Assembly (NCBI GenBank): GCA_003864495.1
Contig: ML133420.1
Coordinates: forward strand, 1,373,959 to 1,437,958
Direction of reading: 5' to 3'
DNA: 64,000 nucleotides
Source: Nemopilema nomurai
Taxonomy: Eukaryota; Cnidaria; Scyphozoa; Rhizostomeae; Rhizostomatidae
Below the pieces are notes generated by a model. That model did not search any database, was not told where the DNA came from, and saw only the letters and a list, made by a program, of their open reading frames with translations. The translations under genes were made by a program, and so were the position numbers. Shown in pieces: positions 1 through 25,292 of the stretch; the stretch's first letter is position 1, and every line of letters starts with the position of its first letter.

Positions 1-2249
1 TGAGATGGAAAACTCTTTCGACCATCTATACCAAACTGCCGTAAATAGAGGCATACAAGAAGGAAAATTTGGAAAAGGAAAATAGGGGTCATGATTTAGG
101 ACAACAACATGAATAAACAATAATTGTGGAGAAAGAGACTTGAAATGAATTTGAATGATTTCTTATCCAACCAATGGCTATATGCAAAAATAGTGTAAAA
201 CTATAAGCTTATTGGCTCGCTACTTTCTAACGAATCTGAAAAGTTATGTATGTTTAATGAGAGTTTTGTTTCAATAAAATTTTCACGAGTCTGACTGAAA
301 GTATTTCAAAGCGTGATGGAGGGCAGAAATGAGCCGGGAAAGAATTAGTTCTAAACACGTGTATAACAGCTAGCAAAGGTTAAGGAGCCAAGAAAATTAC
401 CAAACATAAATTCCCAAACTGGACTAAAAACTATATGCAGAAGCACACTGGAACCCCTGTTCTCTACTTCCAATGGCTTTCTTTCTACGGCCTACTTCCA
501 ATGGCTTTCTTTCTACGGCCTACTTCCAACATCAAACTACTACTTTGCCCAGTGGCGGTCCAAAAACTGCACAAGACTCTGGAAGCACTTATGTGATAAA
601 CAATAATGCTAGAACCCAGACAGTAACTGCTGCCGACAGTAACCCAGACAGGCCGAAATTTCGACATTATATTTCACGATGCCATAATGAAATGATTTTT
701 AACTATATTTTCGCAACTAAAGCCTCAAAATGCTTGAAATAGCCAACCGGTTTCATTTCCGACTTCGGTGTAGAACGTTTGCTGCTGCGCTCTGATCTGA
801 TGCTTGCACGACTTCGATTGGCTGATAGGCAGCTGTTCATCTGACAGGGACACTAGAATGAAAAAGCAGATCACGTGCAAAATTTATGGTCGGCCAACGC
901 ACGAAGCATCGCAAAATAGAAGCTGTTTTGTAGCAAAAATGCCACTGAAACTTATGTTTGATGAAGCAATAGGTCATTGACTTTTCTTCAAAGTGCTCCT
1001 TTTTCACGTTGGTCATTGATAGTGTCAACATTCACCCAATGGGCCTAAAATCATCCCGTTTCACATCAGTAATCTTTGGAGACGTGACCTTCTAGAAAAG
1101 GCTAGGACAGTCATGATATCCCAAAACTCTTAAAATAACTTGGGAGGAAGACAGGAAACGAAAACCGTAGCTATGTTGCACATACAAGGCGGAATGAGAT
1201 TAGTTGAGCTCGTGACGGTGCTCGGCTTCCAAGCCAACGCTTTTGCATCTTCCTTTACTTGCGATGCACTGTGTGGCCGACTTCGGGCCTTCTTCGGCGT
1301 CGAGATTGCTGCTTTGGCGGAGGAGGGTCTTGTGCCGTTCTTCAACAAACAACAAACAAATAAATAAATAAGAAAATAACAACCAGAAGGGCGTTATGTA
1401 ACAAATAAATTCGATCATGCAAAGTAGGCGATTGGTAAAAAATTATTTCTCAGTGGTGTCTCTGTAAAAAAGCTACTCGCTCTATGATGATATCTATGGA
1501 AAGATGTTTTGCGATAAAAAACTTCAAAATTGCGAGTAAAAGTGGAAACGTGATTTTAGCATTAGGAAGTTTTTCTTCGTCAACCACCCTTTTGGGTACG
1601 CAAAAGCTGATAAAATAAACAGCCAGATAAAATGGTTCTATGATTAAGTATCTGGCTAGGCAATAAAAACAGCTGATAAAATATGGAAGTGAAGTGGTCG
1701 ATGACTTGGTGTTTCAGTTACTTGTGCTTTTCAACTTTGCCACGACGTGACAATGAGGTACTGTTTAATCAAACTAAGCATTTTTGTGTGCAACGGATTT
1801 GATTATGATTCACAGCCTTACTGAATGAATGGGCATAGCAATGAAATCAGAAAGCAACACACTCAGAAACAGTGGAATAGTAACACTTTACGATTCACAA
1901 TTGAATACGGTTGCAAAAGGGATTGAACATTGCAACTAGCAAGTCAAGAACATTAACGGACTGAAGGAAAACTGCAATATTATACTCTTACAGTCAGAAA
2001 GTTTTCCACAATGTCCAGTCTACTTCGTGCCAGCTTTATAGCCAGTTTCTTTATTTACTTGAACTTATAAAAGGGGTCGAACTAAAGAGCATTCCAATTC
2101 GGTTGATATTAATTTGAAATTGATCCCAGAAATGTATCGCGTGGAAAAGAAATAAGATCTCTTCTTTCTTTAATCAAACGCAGTTGTTTAACCGCCTGAA
2201 TCATAGACGATGACATAACTGAATTATAGTCAATGACGTAAACACCTAC
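1..2249. other. Left edge, no gene resolved
   Basis: I see no convincing exon here. The VWA3A-like gene on the minus strand should continue leftward, because its last placed exon (2250-2351) ends at a good donor with no stop, but no downstream exon has both good splice signals and a family motif. At about 1140-1375 a more GC-rich stretch runs into an A-rich tail of (caaa)n and (taaa)n type, as seen at the 3' ends of non-LTR retroelement or SINE copies. That reading is only suggestive. Confidence 0.4.
465..531. repeat. 28-bp tandem duplication
   Basis: A 28-bp unit beginning tacttccaatggctttc is present twice in a row and followed by the start of a third copy. It lies in the otherwise featureless left edge of the window. 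Confidence 0.8.
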
Positions 2250-16320
<14,071 letters not shown>

Positions 16321-18981
16321 TGCAGCTTTATTCACCTTTTTTCAAATAATACATAAAATTTGATTAGGCACAGAAAAACAAACCATCATTTTACAAACTT
16401 TTTGCTCTTAAACTGCCTTAGACACCAATTCTGTGTTGCTGCACCTTTGACATTTTCAAAAATGCTACACTAAAATGTTATGTTCCCAGGTTATTTGATG
16501 GTTTAAGTTCAAGTGAAAACTTGGGGAACAAAAAGTAATTTGATCTGTCCAACATAAATAAAATTTAATAAAGTATAATTTTTCATTTATTACAAGCCTT
16601 ATAAAATATAGAGTGACATCATAACTTTGAAGTATTTCAATGAATTTGCTAACTGGAAGATGTCTGGGGCACTTGATAAAATACCAAAATAGGTGAACTC
16701 AATCAAGTTAGGCTACACTAGCATTCTCTAGCTGTAAGATGTACTTCAGAGCTGGTTTGTGATTGAGACTCACTATAGAAATACTTACACTTTCGTTTTT
16801 CGATGATGTCTCTCTCCACTGGGAACATTTATGTCTGAATGTGTGATACTCCAAGACTTCTTTTTCCCATCACTAGAAATTCAATACCGAAATCATAAAA
16901 ACAAAACTTGGTTAAAAAGCAATAACAATTCCTGAAGCTACAACTAATTCTTTTCATCAAAGCACAAGTTATTTTCCAACCATGCTTTATAAAAAGTTTA
17001 CTCCAGTCATACTTAACAAGGATCACTTTGATTACATTTTTAAAGTGACTTATTTAGCCTGTATGACAATATGCATTTGACCTTGTGATCTGTGAAAAAC
17101 TTACAGGAACCACTTCCAAAAACTTGCCCAATCAAAACAACATATATGCATAAATGGCATTCAACATCTAAAGGTTCCTTTATCAAACAATCAACTTTGC
17201 TTGGAGGAAAAACTAGCCATCAATAACTCCACAAATTCTTCAATTTAAACAGCCAAAATCATAAAAAGGAATTTCAAACAATGCACAATAGGCCTCTAAT
17301 CAAGAATTATAAGACTTGCAACTCCTGGTGCCACAATTGGAAAGCCTTTCTTTTTCTAAATCACCACAACTTAGATAATCCATTGGAAACACAAGCATTG
17401 CAAGACCCTGGGAGTAGTGTCACCTCCAGTGCATACATAGGGAGGCTAGCTTTTTATAGTTGCCTCAGGACTGTAAGAGACACATTGTATCAGAGCATGT
17501 ATACAGCTCTGCCTATATAACATTCATTATTTGATGATAGACGACAAACAATAAACAGTATAGCTCCAAATTCAGATAAACAATCTTGTGTAACAAGGCC
17601 CTCAATTTCTTAGGTTTTAATATCATGTCATTTGCTGACTAACCAGTAAATAAGCAAATATTTTAATTTGTTTGTTCGATCTGGCTGTGAAATATTACAA
17701 CAAAATCATTATTATATATTACAAAGTGGAACAAGTACATTCACCCTCCACTTGTATCACAGCAAAAGTTACTAGGTATTAACAAGCTTTATTAAACTCT
17801 GAAAACAGGTTGGACTGATATAGAATTGCAAATACATATTAAAAGCATCAACTGCTTTTTCTGGTCTTCAGGGGTATCAGAACCCAAAATATCAATTTGT
17901 CAATCTCTGACCCCAAAAGGCAAACATGAACACTTCTGTTGAAATTGTACTATGTGGACTGGTACCCCTGAGTTGCAAGTGTATTGCCCTTTATGTCTAA
18001 TGCAGTTTCCTGCAAAATACTAATTAGAACACATTCGTTCAGCCAGAAATTTTTTTCAAAAGAGCAACAGATGCTTCAGCAATGTTAAAAAAACCTTTAA
18101 ATTTTCTTTTAATACTTCCCCTTTCCCTTAGTTACCTTAAGATTCTTGTTGTCGGCATTTAGCCTGACACTCCTCAGAGTATGCAGATGTCAGAAAATGA
18201 CAAAAAGCTGATATAATAAGTTACCAGAACTTGATTTAAAACACTAGATGGCTGTAAGACGAGGACATAATTGGCTGTAAATGACCAATCAACATCCTTG
18301 AAAATTACCAATTCAAGTACTCAAGTACGCAAACACTTTAACAATTTTTCTGCTATTTCTTGCTATTGTGAAGTTTTACATCAGGAAAAGAAGTATTTTG
18401 TTGATAAAAAGTTTCTTTGCATGAAATTACAATAGAATATGTTGTCACCCATTTACAAGATTACACAAGATTAAATCAGTGTTGTTTCAAGAAACATATG
18501 CAGCTGAGAAATATTCATCTACCTAGTTTGATGGACCTTGTGTCATCATAGTTTTATGGATTTTCTTTATTTGCATTTCAGATAATTCAAGAATCATTTT
18601 GCGTTTTATTCTTTTAAGGCCTTAAAAAATGTTTTACCAGCAAACTTATTTACTTAGTGTGAGTTATTTTATAGGAATATGTCAAAAACATTGTACACTG
18701 TTCATTCACAGATTCTGTACACTCTTGTACAATTGTGAGTTGCCATGATTGTTGGTGGTTCTTGAGTGAAAGGGCTCAAAAGAGTTATTTAAGCCTTATC
18801 ATTCTTGAGTGAAATCTCAAAGGTAGATGCACATTTAGAGCGTCATATCTGAGTCTATGCAAATGTCTCCTATCATCCAGAGAAATTTTCAAGCTAATGT
18901 TCACATCCTTTGGTAGTATCTAGTTGACACCCATAATGAAGTTTATACTGCAGTAAACACAAACAGGCCTAACTAAAGCGA
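16321..18981. other. Intergenic, upstream of VWA3A-like gene
   Basis: AT-rich sequence with no exon or repeat array that I can support. The short open frame at 17,281-17,520 has no recognisable motif. The VWA3A promoter should lie somewhere here, but no clear core element stands out. Confidence 0.5.
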
Positions 18982-18990
18982 GGCTATGTG
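18982..18990 (+). repeat. 9-bp target-site duplication, left copy
   Basis: The nonamer ggctatgtg directly precedes the inverted-repeat end ggtccgcaat. The same nonamer follows the other end at 24,549-24,557. Confidence 0.85.
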
Positions 18991-19440
18991 GGTCCGCAAT
19001 TTAGAATGCGACATTCGTTTAGACATTCGAGTAGACATTCGCGTTCTCGTTTACACATTCGGAGAATTTTGGCTCGGTGTAGCAAAACTAGTCTTGTGAT
19101 AGAATAACCATTTACAGAAAAGTAAAACCACACTATTGAGCCTTGTTTGAGTTGCTGTGAAATCTGAGGAAAGTCGCTCGGTTTTCAGAACACACCTCGA
19201 ATGTGACAGAGGAATCACTTAGGCCCAAAAATAGACATTCGCAAAACTTGACGCACATTCGAAGCAAAAAGTCTTTCTCCAGAGAAACAACGCAATGTAA
19301 GTGAAACCTCTAGAGAAAACATATCGATAAATTATTAAGCCATACTCACCTGAAATATTTTTTAATTTACCAAAAAATTTCCAGAGAAATAAATCAAAAT
19401 CGACACACCACTCCGCGTACACATTCGAAGAGAAAAACAG

Positions 19441-20995
19441 TCCAAAATTCGGCTTTTTGTACTCGAATAACTTTTACAAATGTTAGCGGAATTGGCTGAA
19501 ACTTCACAAAACACCTTGCAATAACCTACTACAGATGTTTCTCGAGGTTATTTGTACCTCTGACATTCTGGGGGTAAAGTTGAGAATTTGACCCCCATAC
19601 TGAAGCCTTATAAAAAGGCAAAAATGTGTCGTTGTACTCGAATAAGTTTTGCAAATAGGAGTGGAATTGGCTGAAACTTCACAAAACACCTTGCAATAAC
19701 CTACTACAGATGTTTCTCGAGGTTATTTGTACCTCTGACATTCTGGGGTAAAGTTGAGAATTTCACCCCCATACTGAAGCCTTATAAAAAGGCAAAAATG
19801 TGTCGTTGTACTCGAATACGTTTTGCAAATAGGAGTGGAATTGGCTGAAACTTCACAAAACACCTTGCAATAACCTACTACAGATGTTTCTCGAGGTTAT
19901 TTGTACCTCTGACATTCTGGGGTAAAGTTGAGAATTTGACCCCCATACTGAAGCCTTATAAAAAGGCAAAAATGTGTCGTTGTACTCGAATAAGTTTTGC
20001 AAATAGGAGTGGAATTGGCTGAAACTTCACAAAACACCTTGCAATAACCTACTACAGATGTTTCTCGAGGTTATTTGTACCTCTGACATTCTGGGGTAAA
20101 GTTGAGAATTTGACCCCCATACTGAAGCCTTATAAAAAGGCAAAAATGTGTCGTTGTACTCGAATAAGTTTTGCAAATGTGAGTGGAATTGGCTGAAACT
20201 TCACAAAACACTCTTGCAATAACCTACTACAGATGTTTCTCGAGGTTATTTGTACCTCTGACATTCTGGGGTAAAGTTGAGAATTTGACCCCCATACTGA
20301 AGCCTTATAAAAAGGCAAAAATGTGTCGTTGTACTCGAATAAGTTTTGCAAATAGGAGTGGAATTGGCTGAAACTTCACAAAACACATTGCAATAACCTA
20401 CTACAGATGTTTCTTGAGGTTATTTGTACCTCTGACATTCTGGGGTAAAGTTGAGAATTTGACCCCCATACTGAAGCCTTATAAAAAGGCAAAAATGTGT
20501 GTTGTACTCGAATAAGTTTTGCAAATGGAGTGGAATTGGCTGAAACTTCACAAAACATCTTGCAATAACCTACTACAGATGTTTCTCGAGGTTATTTGTA
20601 CCTCTGACATTCTGGGGTAAAGTTGAGAATTTGACCCCCATACTGAAGCCTTATAAAAAGGCAAAAAAGTGTCGTTGTACTCGAATAAGTTTTGCAAATA
20701 GGAGTGGAATTGGCTGAAACTTCACAAAACATCTTGCAATAACCTACTACAGATGTTTCTCGAGGTTATTTGTACCTCTGACATTCTGGGGTAAAGTTGA
20801 GAATTTGACCCCCATACTGAAGCCTTATAAAAAGGCAAAAATGTGTCGTTGTACTCGAATAAGTTTTGCAAATGTGAGCAGAATTGGCTGAAACTTCACA
20901 AAACATCTTGCAATAACTTACTACAAATGTTTCTCGAGGTTGTTTGTACCCTTCTGGGGTAAAGGCAAATATGCCTTATAAAAAGGCAAAAATGT
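19441..20995 (+). repeat. 174-bp tandem array, left arm
   Basis: About nine head-to-tail units of 174-175 bp, each containing gttgtactcgaataag, an aataacctactacagatg segment and gaatttgacccccatactg. Anchor positions recur at 19,627, 19,801, 19,975, 20,149 and 20,324. The last unit degenerates after 20,930. Confidence 0.9.
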
Positions 20996-21504
20996 GTTGT
21001 TACTTCAAACACATTAAACACACTTTTATTGTGGCTACCATTTCCTCTTTTTTCCCACATTAACGAGCATAAACAAATTGATTTCATTCGTTAGTACTTT
21101 CTAGCAACACGTGGAACTGATATACCGTTCAGTCAGCTTACATTTGGGTATTTCAATTGATGATACTAGTTTACATTTTTTTCACCTTAGAAAATTTTCT
21201 AAGTCATTACTACTGAAGGTTTATATTTCGAATATAATTGAGTATTTCGAATATAATCAAATTTCTTTCATTGGATATTAGCAAAGACGAAATATTCTGA
21301 GCTGAAAGTTTGTTGGCTTATGTAGTGCTAAATTTCTTTATAGATTTTTCTTCTAAATAAAATGAGTGCGCGGGAAGCTTAGTAGAGACGTTAATAATAA
21401 TAGATGTTAATAATAGAGACTTAATAAAGGCTTCGTTATAATATTGGAGTTCATCGCGGATTCTTACAAATGACTTACAAACGTCTGTCAGACATGATTC
21501 CCGC

Positions 21505-21603
21505 TAGTAGCGGCGCCACAGGGGGGGGGCTGGGGGCGTGTCACTGGGGGGACCCACCATTCGTCTAAATTCGAGGAGAAAACGATTGGGGGGGGGGGGA
21601 GGT
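21505..21603 (+). repeat. G-run cluster
   Basis: Several runs of 5-11 G within 100 bp (about 21,521, 21,533, 21,546, 21,589) inside the foldback core. The spacing would permit G-quadruplex folding. Confidence 0.7.
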
Positions 21604-22183
21604 TGAGATCTTTGTGAACTTTATGTTTTAGAAACTGCCAATTTAGATTAAGCAAAATTTTTTGATGAAGAAATTGTTAAAAAACACCGATATTTCTTCC
21701 AAGATATCTTTTATTGAATACCGTCATACTGAAACAGAATGATGTGCCCATGCAATGGACCAGGTGGTGAATCAGATTTGGGATGCTTCAGACGAGAGCT
21801 CTACTTTCCATTTTCGGATAAAATGCTGAGTGAAAACGACAAGCTCTTTCCTGACCAAGCATATGAAACGATGTCACATGCAGCGGCTTCTGATGTAAGC
21901 AGTCTCTGTCCAATAAATTTGTCAAAAATGGAGGCAATAGCAAAATTTGATAAACTTGATAGCAATCGACTGGCAGCAATTTCTCCTTTTTTTGTAAAAG
22001 TAAATGTCATAAAATAAAAAATAAAGGCTGTTTATTCTGAGAATAAAAGGATTTTGACAGCCGGGCTACTCTTTAATGTAGACAAGCAATTGAAAAGCTA
22101 CCTGCGATCACGGACAAAAAGTGTTCAGACTTTTCAATGAAAGCTTATATTTTCACTTTCCTTTCAAAAAAACTTTTCCCTGC

Positions 22184-22708
22184 CTTGGTAAACCAGAAGA
22201 CCTTCGTTTAGCAGCATTTTCTGATGCATCTTATGCAAACCTAGTTGATGGGGTCTCAAGTGGAGAAGGATTTATTGTTTAACTTGTTGGTGCTAATGGG
22301 AGATGCTGCCCTATTGTATGGTGTTCGAAGCGGATCCGCAGAGTAGTGAAGAGTACCTTAGCTGCAGAGACTCTAGCGTTAGTGGATTGTTTGGACACTG
22401 CTCTTTACCTTGCATCATTATCAAGGAAGTCTAGAGTCTCAAGTGCCTCCCAATTGACTGCTATATCGACAACAAGTCACTTTATGAAAATTTATTATCA
22501 ACAAAGCTTGTTGCTGAAAAGTGTCTACGTATCGATATTGCATCAGTCAAGCAAATGATGGATAGAGAGAGGTGAATTACATTAACTGGATAACTGCAGA
22601 TAAGCAGTTAGCTGATAGTCTAACAAAGCGCGGGGCATCAGTAAAAGCTTTGGTAGACGTTATCAAAAATGGACACTTCAGCGAACTTTCTTGGTTATTC
22701 AGCTTTTA
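22184..22708 (+). pseudogene. Decayed Ty1/copia-type RNase H fragment
   Basis: This is the C-terminal RNase H part of a copia-type polyprotein. Seen in the sequence are LGKPEDLRLAAFSDASYANL near the start, a KSTLAAETLALVDCLD segment, an IDNKSLYENL segment and QLADSLTKRGASVKALVDVI near the end. The DAS, AAET and DNKS motifs correspond to the acidic active-site region of these RNase H domains. An in-frame stop at about 22,279 and at least two frame changes show that it is dead. No integrase, reverse transcriptase or LTR was recognised around it. It sits in the core of the foldback element, either by nested insertion or by capture. Confidence 0.75.
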
Positions 22709-23214
22709 GACCTTAAGTTCTAAAACCTTTTGTTCATTATAATAGTTGCAATATTTGCTTACTGTTTTGTTTACTTTCAACCTATACTCATGTATTGTTT
22801 TGTAAACGGTATTTCATGTTAGTAGCCTCGTATAGAATAGGTGTTGGCGAGGAAGAGTGCCTAAGTGAAAACACGTGTGTTTCGTTATGGTGTAATCTTT
22901 TCATTCCCCTCCCCCAATTCAATGTTGAATGCATGATTTTGAAGGAGAAATGAAAGAACAACAAATGCACCATTGATTCGGGGAAAAGGGGATTCGAATT
23001 TATAGGGGCAACATAAAGTAGAAAGCAGAAATTGCATTTTGTCTCAACAATTTTGTCAGGGCCCTTGGTCTGGTACCCAGGGTATTGAAAACATGGTCAT
23101 TTCCATAGGTAAAAGGGTTTTCAAATCATTGGAAAGGGCGTCTCCTACTTATAAAAGGATGTTTCCTGTCATGAAAAGGGCGGAGTCCTAAGAAATTTCG
23201 GGGCTCCGCCCAAT

Positions 23215-24095
23215 GAGGCCGTTTTGCCTTTTCATAGGGCTTCAGTATGGGGGTCAAATTCTCAACTTTACCCCCAGAATGTCAGAGGTACAAATAACCT
23301 CGAGAAACATCTGTAGTAGGTTATTGCAAGGTGTTTTGTGAAGTTTCAGCCAATTCCACTCCTATTTGCAAAACTTATTCGAGTACAACGACACATTTTT
23401 GCCTTTTTATAAGGCTTCAGTATGGGGGTCAAATTCTCAACTTTACCCCAGAATGTCAGAGGTACAAATAACCTCGAGAAACATCTGTAGTAGGTTATTG
23501 CAAGGTGTTTTGTGAAGTTTCAGCCAATTCCACTCCTATTTGCAAAACTTATTCGAGTACAACGACACATTTTTGCCTTTTTATAAGGCTTCAGTATGGG
23601 GGTCAAATTCTCAACTTTACCCCAGAATGTCAGAGGTACAAATAACCTCGAGAAACATCTGTAGTAGGTTATTGCAAGATGTTTTGTGAAGTTTCAGCCA
23701 ATTCCACTCCTATTTGCAAAACTTATTCGAGTACAACCACACTTTTTTGCCTTTTTAAGCCTTCAGTATGGGGGTCAAATTCTCAACTTTACCCCAGAAT
23801 GTCAGAGGTACAAATAACCTCGAGAAACATCTGTAGTAGGTTAATGCAAGATGTTTTGTGAAGTTTCAGCCAATTCCGCTCACATTTGCAAAACTTATTC
23901 GAGTACAACGACACATTTTTGCCTTTTTATAAGGCTTCAGTATGGGGGTCAAATTCTCAACTTTACCCCAGAATGTCAGAGGTACAAATAACCTCGAGAA
24001 ACATCTGTAGTAGGTTATTGCAAGGTGTTTTGTGAAGTTTCAGCCAATTCCGCTAACATTTGTAAAAGTTATTCGAGTACAAAAAGCCGAATTTT
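23215..24095 (-). repeat. 174-bp tandem array, right arm
   Basis: About five units of the same monomer as the left-arm array, in opposite orientation. The unequal number (about nine against five) shows that the arms changed copy number independently after the inverted structure formed. Confidence 0.9.
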
Positions 24096-24548
24096 GGACT
24101 GTTTTTCTCTTCGAATGTGTACGCGGAGTGGTGTGTCGATTTTGATTTATTTCTCTGGAAATTGTTTGGTAAATTAAAAAATATTTCAGGTGAGTATGGC
24201 TTAATAATTTATCGATATGTTTTCTCTAGAGGTTTCACTTACATTGCGTTGTTTCTCTGGAGAAAGACTTTTTGCTTCGAATGTGCGTCAAGTTTTGCGA
24301 ATGTCTATTTTTGGGCCTAAGTGATTCCTCTGTCACATTCGAGGTGTGTTCTGAAAACCGAGCGCCTTTCCTCAGATTTCACAGCAACTCAAACAAGGCT
24401 CAATAGTGTGGTTTTACTTTTCTGTAAATGGTTATTCTATCACAAGACTAGTTTTGCTACACCGAGCCAAAATTCTCCGAATGTGTAAACGAGAACGCGA
24501 ATGTCTACTCGAATGTCTAAACGAATGTCGCATTCTAAATTGCGGACC

Positions 24549-24557
24549 GGCTATGTG
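24549..24557 (+). repeat. 9-bp target-site duplication, right copy
   Basis: The nonamer ggctatgtg follows the terminal tgcggacc and matches the left copy exactly. Confidence 0.85.
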
Positions 24558-25292
24558 ACCATTGATAATATATACAAACCTTCTCTTGAGTGACCCATCT
24601 CTCTTTTCGGTTTTGTCATACACCATTTTCTAAGATGCGAGTCTCTAATTGCAATGACATGTATTGAAACTGTTCCTTCATTACGACCATAACGTGTTAA
24701 TTATATTTGCAATCATTCCGTTTCTAACGACGTCTCCATGGGAAGCTCCTTCGCACATGCCAGCGATGTAGGAGCCGCATAGCAAACACAAGAGAAGACA
24801 TTGACTGAATCTAAATACAAAGTGCTGTTAACAATCTTTCTTTTCTTTGCTTTATTACCGTTCCTTTTGTCACCACTATGTACTTTGTCTAAAGCACCTC
24901 CCCCTGCTCATAAGCATGTCTCATCCTTGCGTATCCCAAGATATGCCATGCTTTTCAAACGTCTCCTTCCTATTTCATCGTGCTTTTATTTTAATTATGC
25001 AAGAAAAGCGTAATTCTTACCAATTTACATCATCAATTAGGGCCTCAAACCTTCAGTTCCACCCAACTCTTCCTCCCCTTCTTTATTCTAACCCCTGATC
25101 ATAACCCTACCCCCTCCGATTATTCGGTAAACCAGAATGCCCAAGGGAGGCCAGAATCAGGACACAAGGAAGTCTTCTAGTGCGCATGCTCCACTGTTGA
25201 CGCCCAGTGCTTCCTTGTCGTGTTGACTGACCAGAGTCCGCGACAGTAACTTCTTTAAAACGACGTTTTTGTGATCACAAAACTCTGCTAAA
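24558..25292. other. Upstream region of ARPC1
   Basis: No gene is seen. It should contain the ARPC1 promoter and 5' UTR. No TATA box is evident, as is common for housekeeping genes. Confidence 0.5.

Larger units (their letters stand above)
18991..24548. mobile_element. 5.56-kb foldback DNA transposon (9-bp TSD)
   Basis: The ends are long inverted repeats beginning ggtccgcaatttagaatgcg at 18,991 and its complement ending at 24,548. The outer roughly 450 bp of each arm (18,991-19,440 and 24,096-24,548) pair closely. Inside them the arms continue as arrays of a 174-bp unit, so total inverted length exceeds 1.3 kb. A perfect 9-bp direct duplication, ggctatgtg, flanks the element. Nine-base duplications and long terminal inverted repeats are typical of Mutator-like elements, though some other families also make 9-bp duplications. 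No transposase was recognised in the 2.2-kb core, so the copy looks non-autonomous. The 67-codon frames at 19,219-19,422 and 24,117-24,320 are mirror copies within the arms. Confidence 0.85.

Noticed and set aside
21739..22017. 92-codon plus-strand frame in the foldback core as a transposase
   Set aside because: It has no recognisable DDE, zinc-finger or SWIM-type motif, and it is too short; left unannotated.
19441..24095. CRISPR-like array of regularly spaced repeats
   Set aside because: Units are contiguous 174-bp tandem copies without distinct spacers, and the genome is clearly eukaryotic.
19219..24320. Matching 67-codon frames at 19,219-19,422 (minus) and 24,117-24,320 (plus)
   Set aside because: They are the same sequence in the two inverted arms of the foldback element, have no recognisable motif, and their conservation is explained by the arms being copies.
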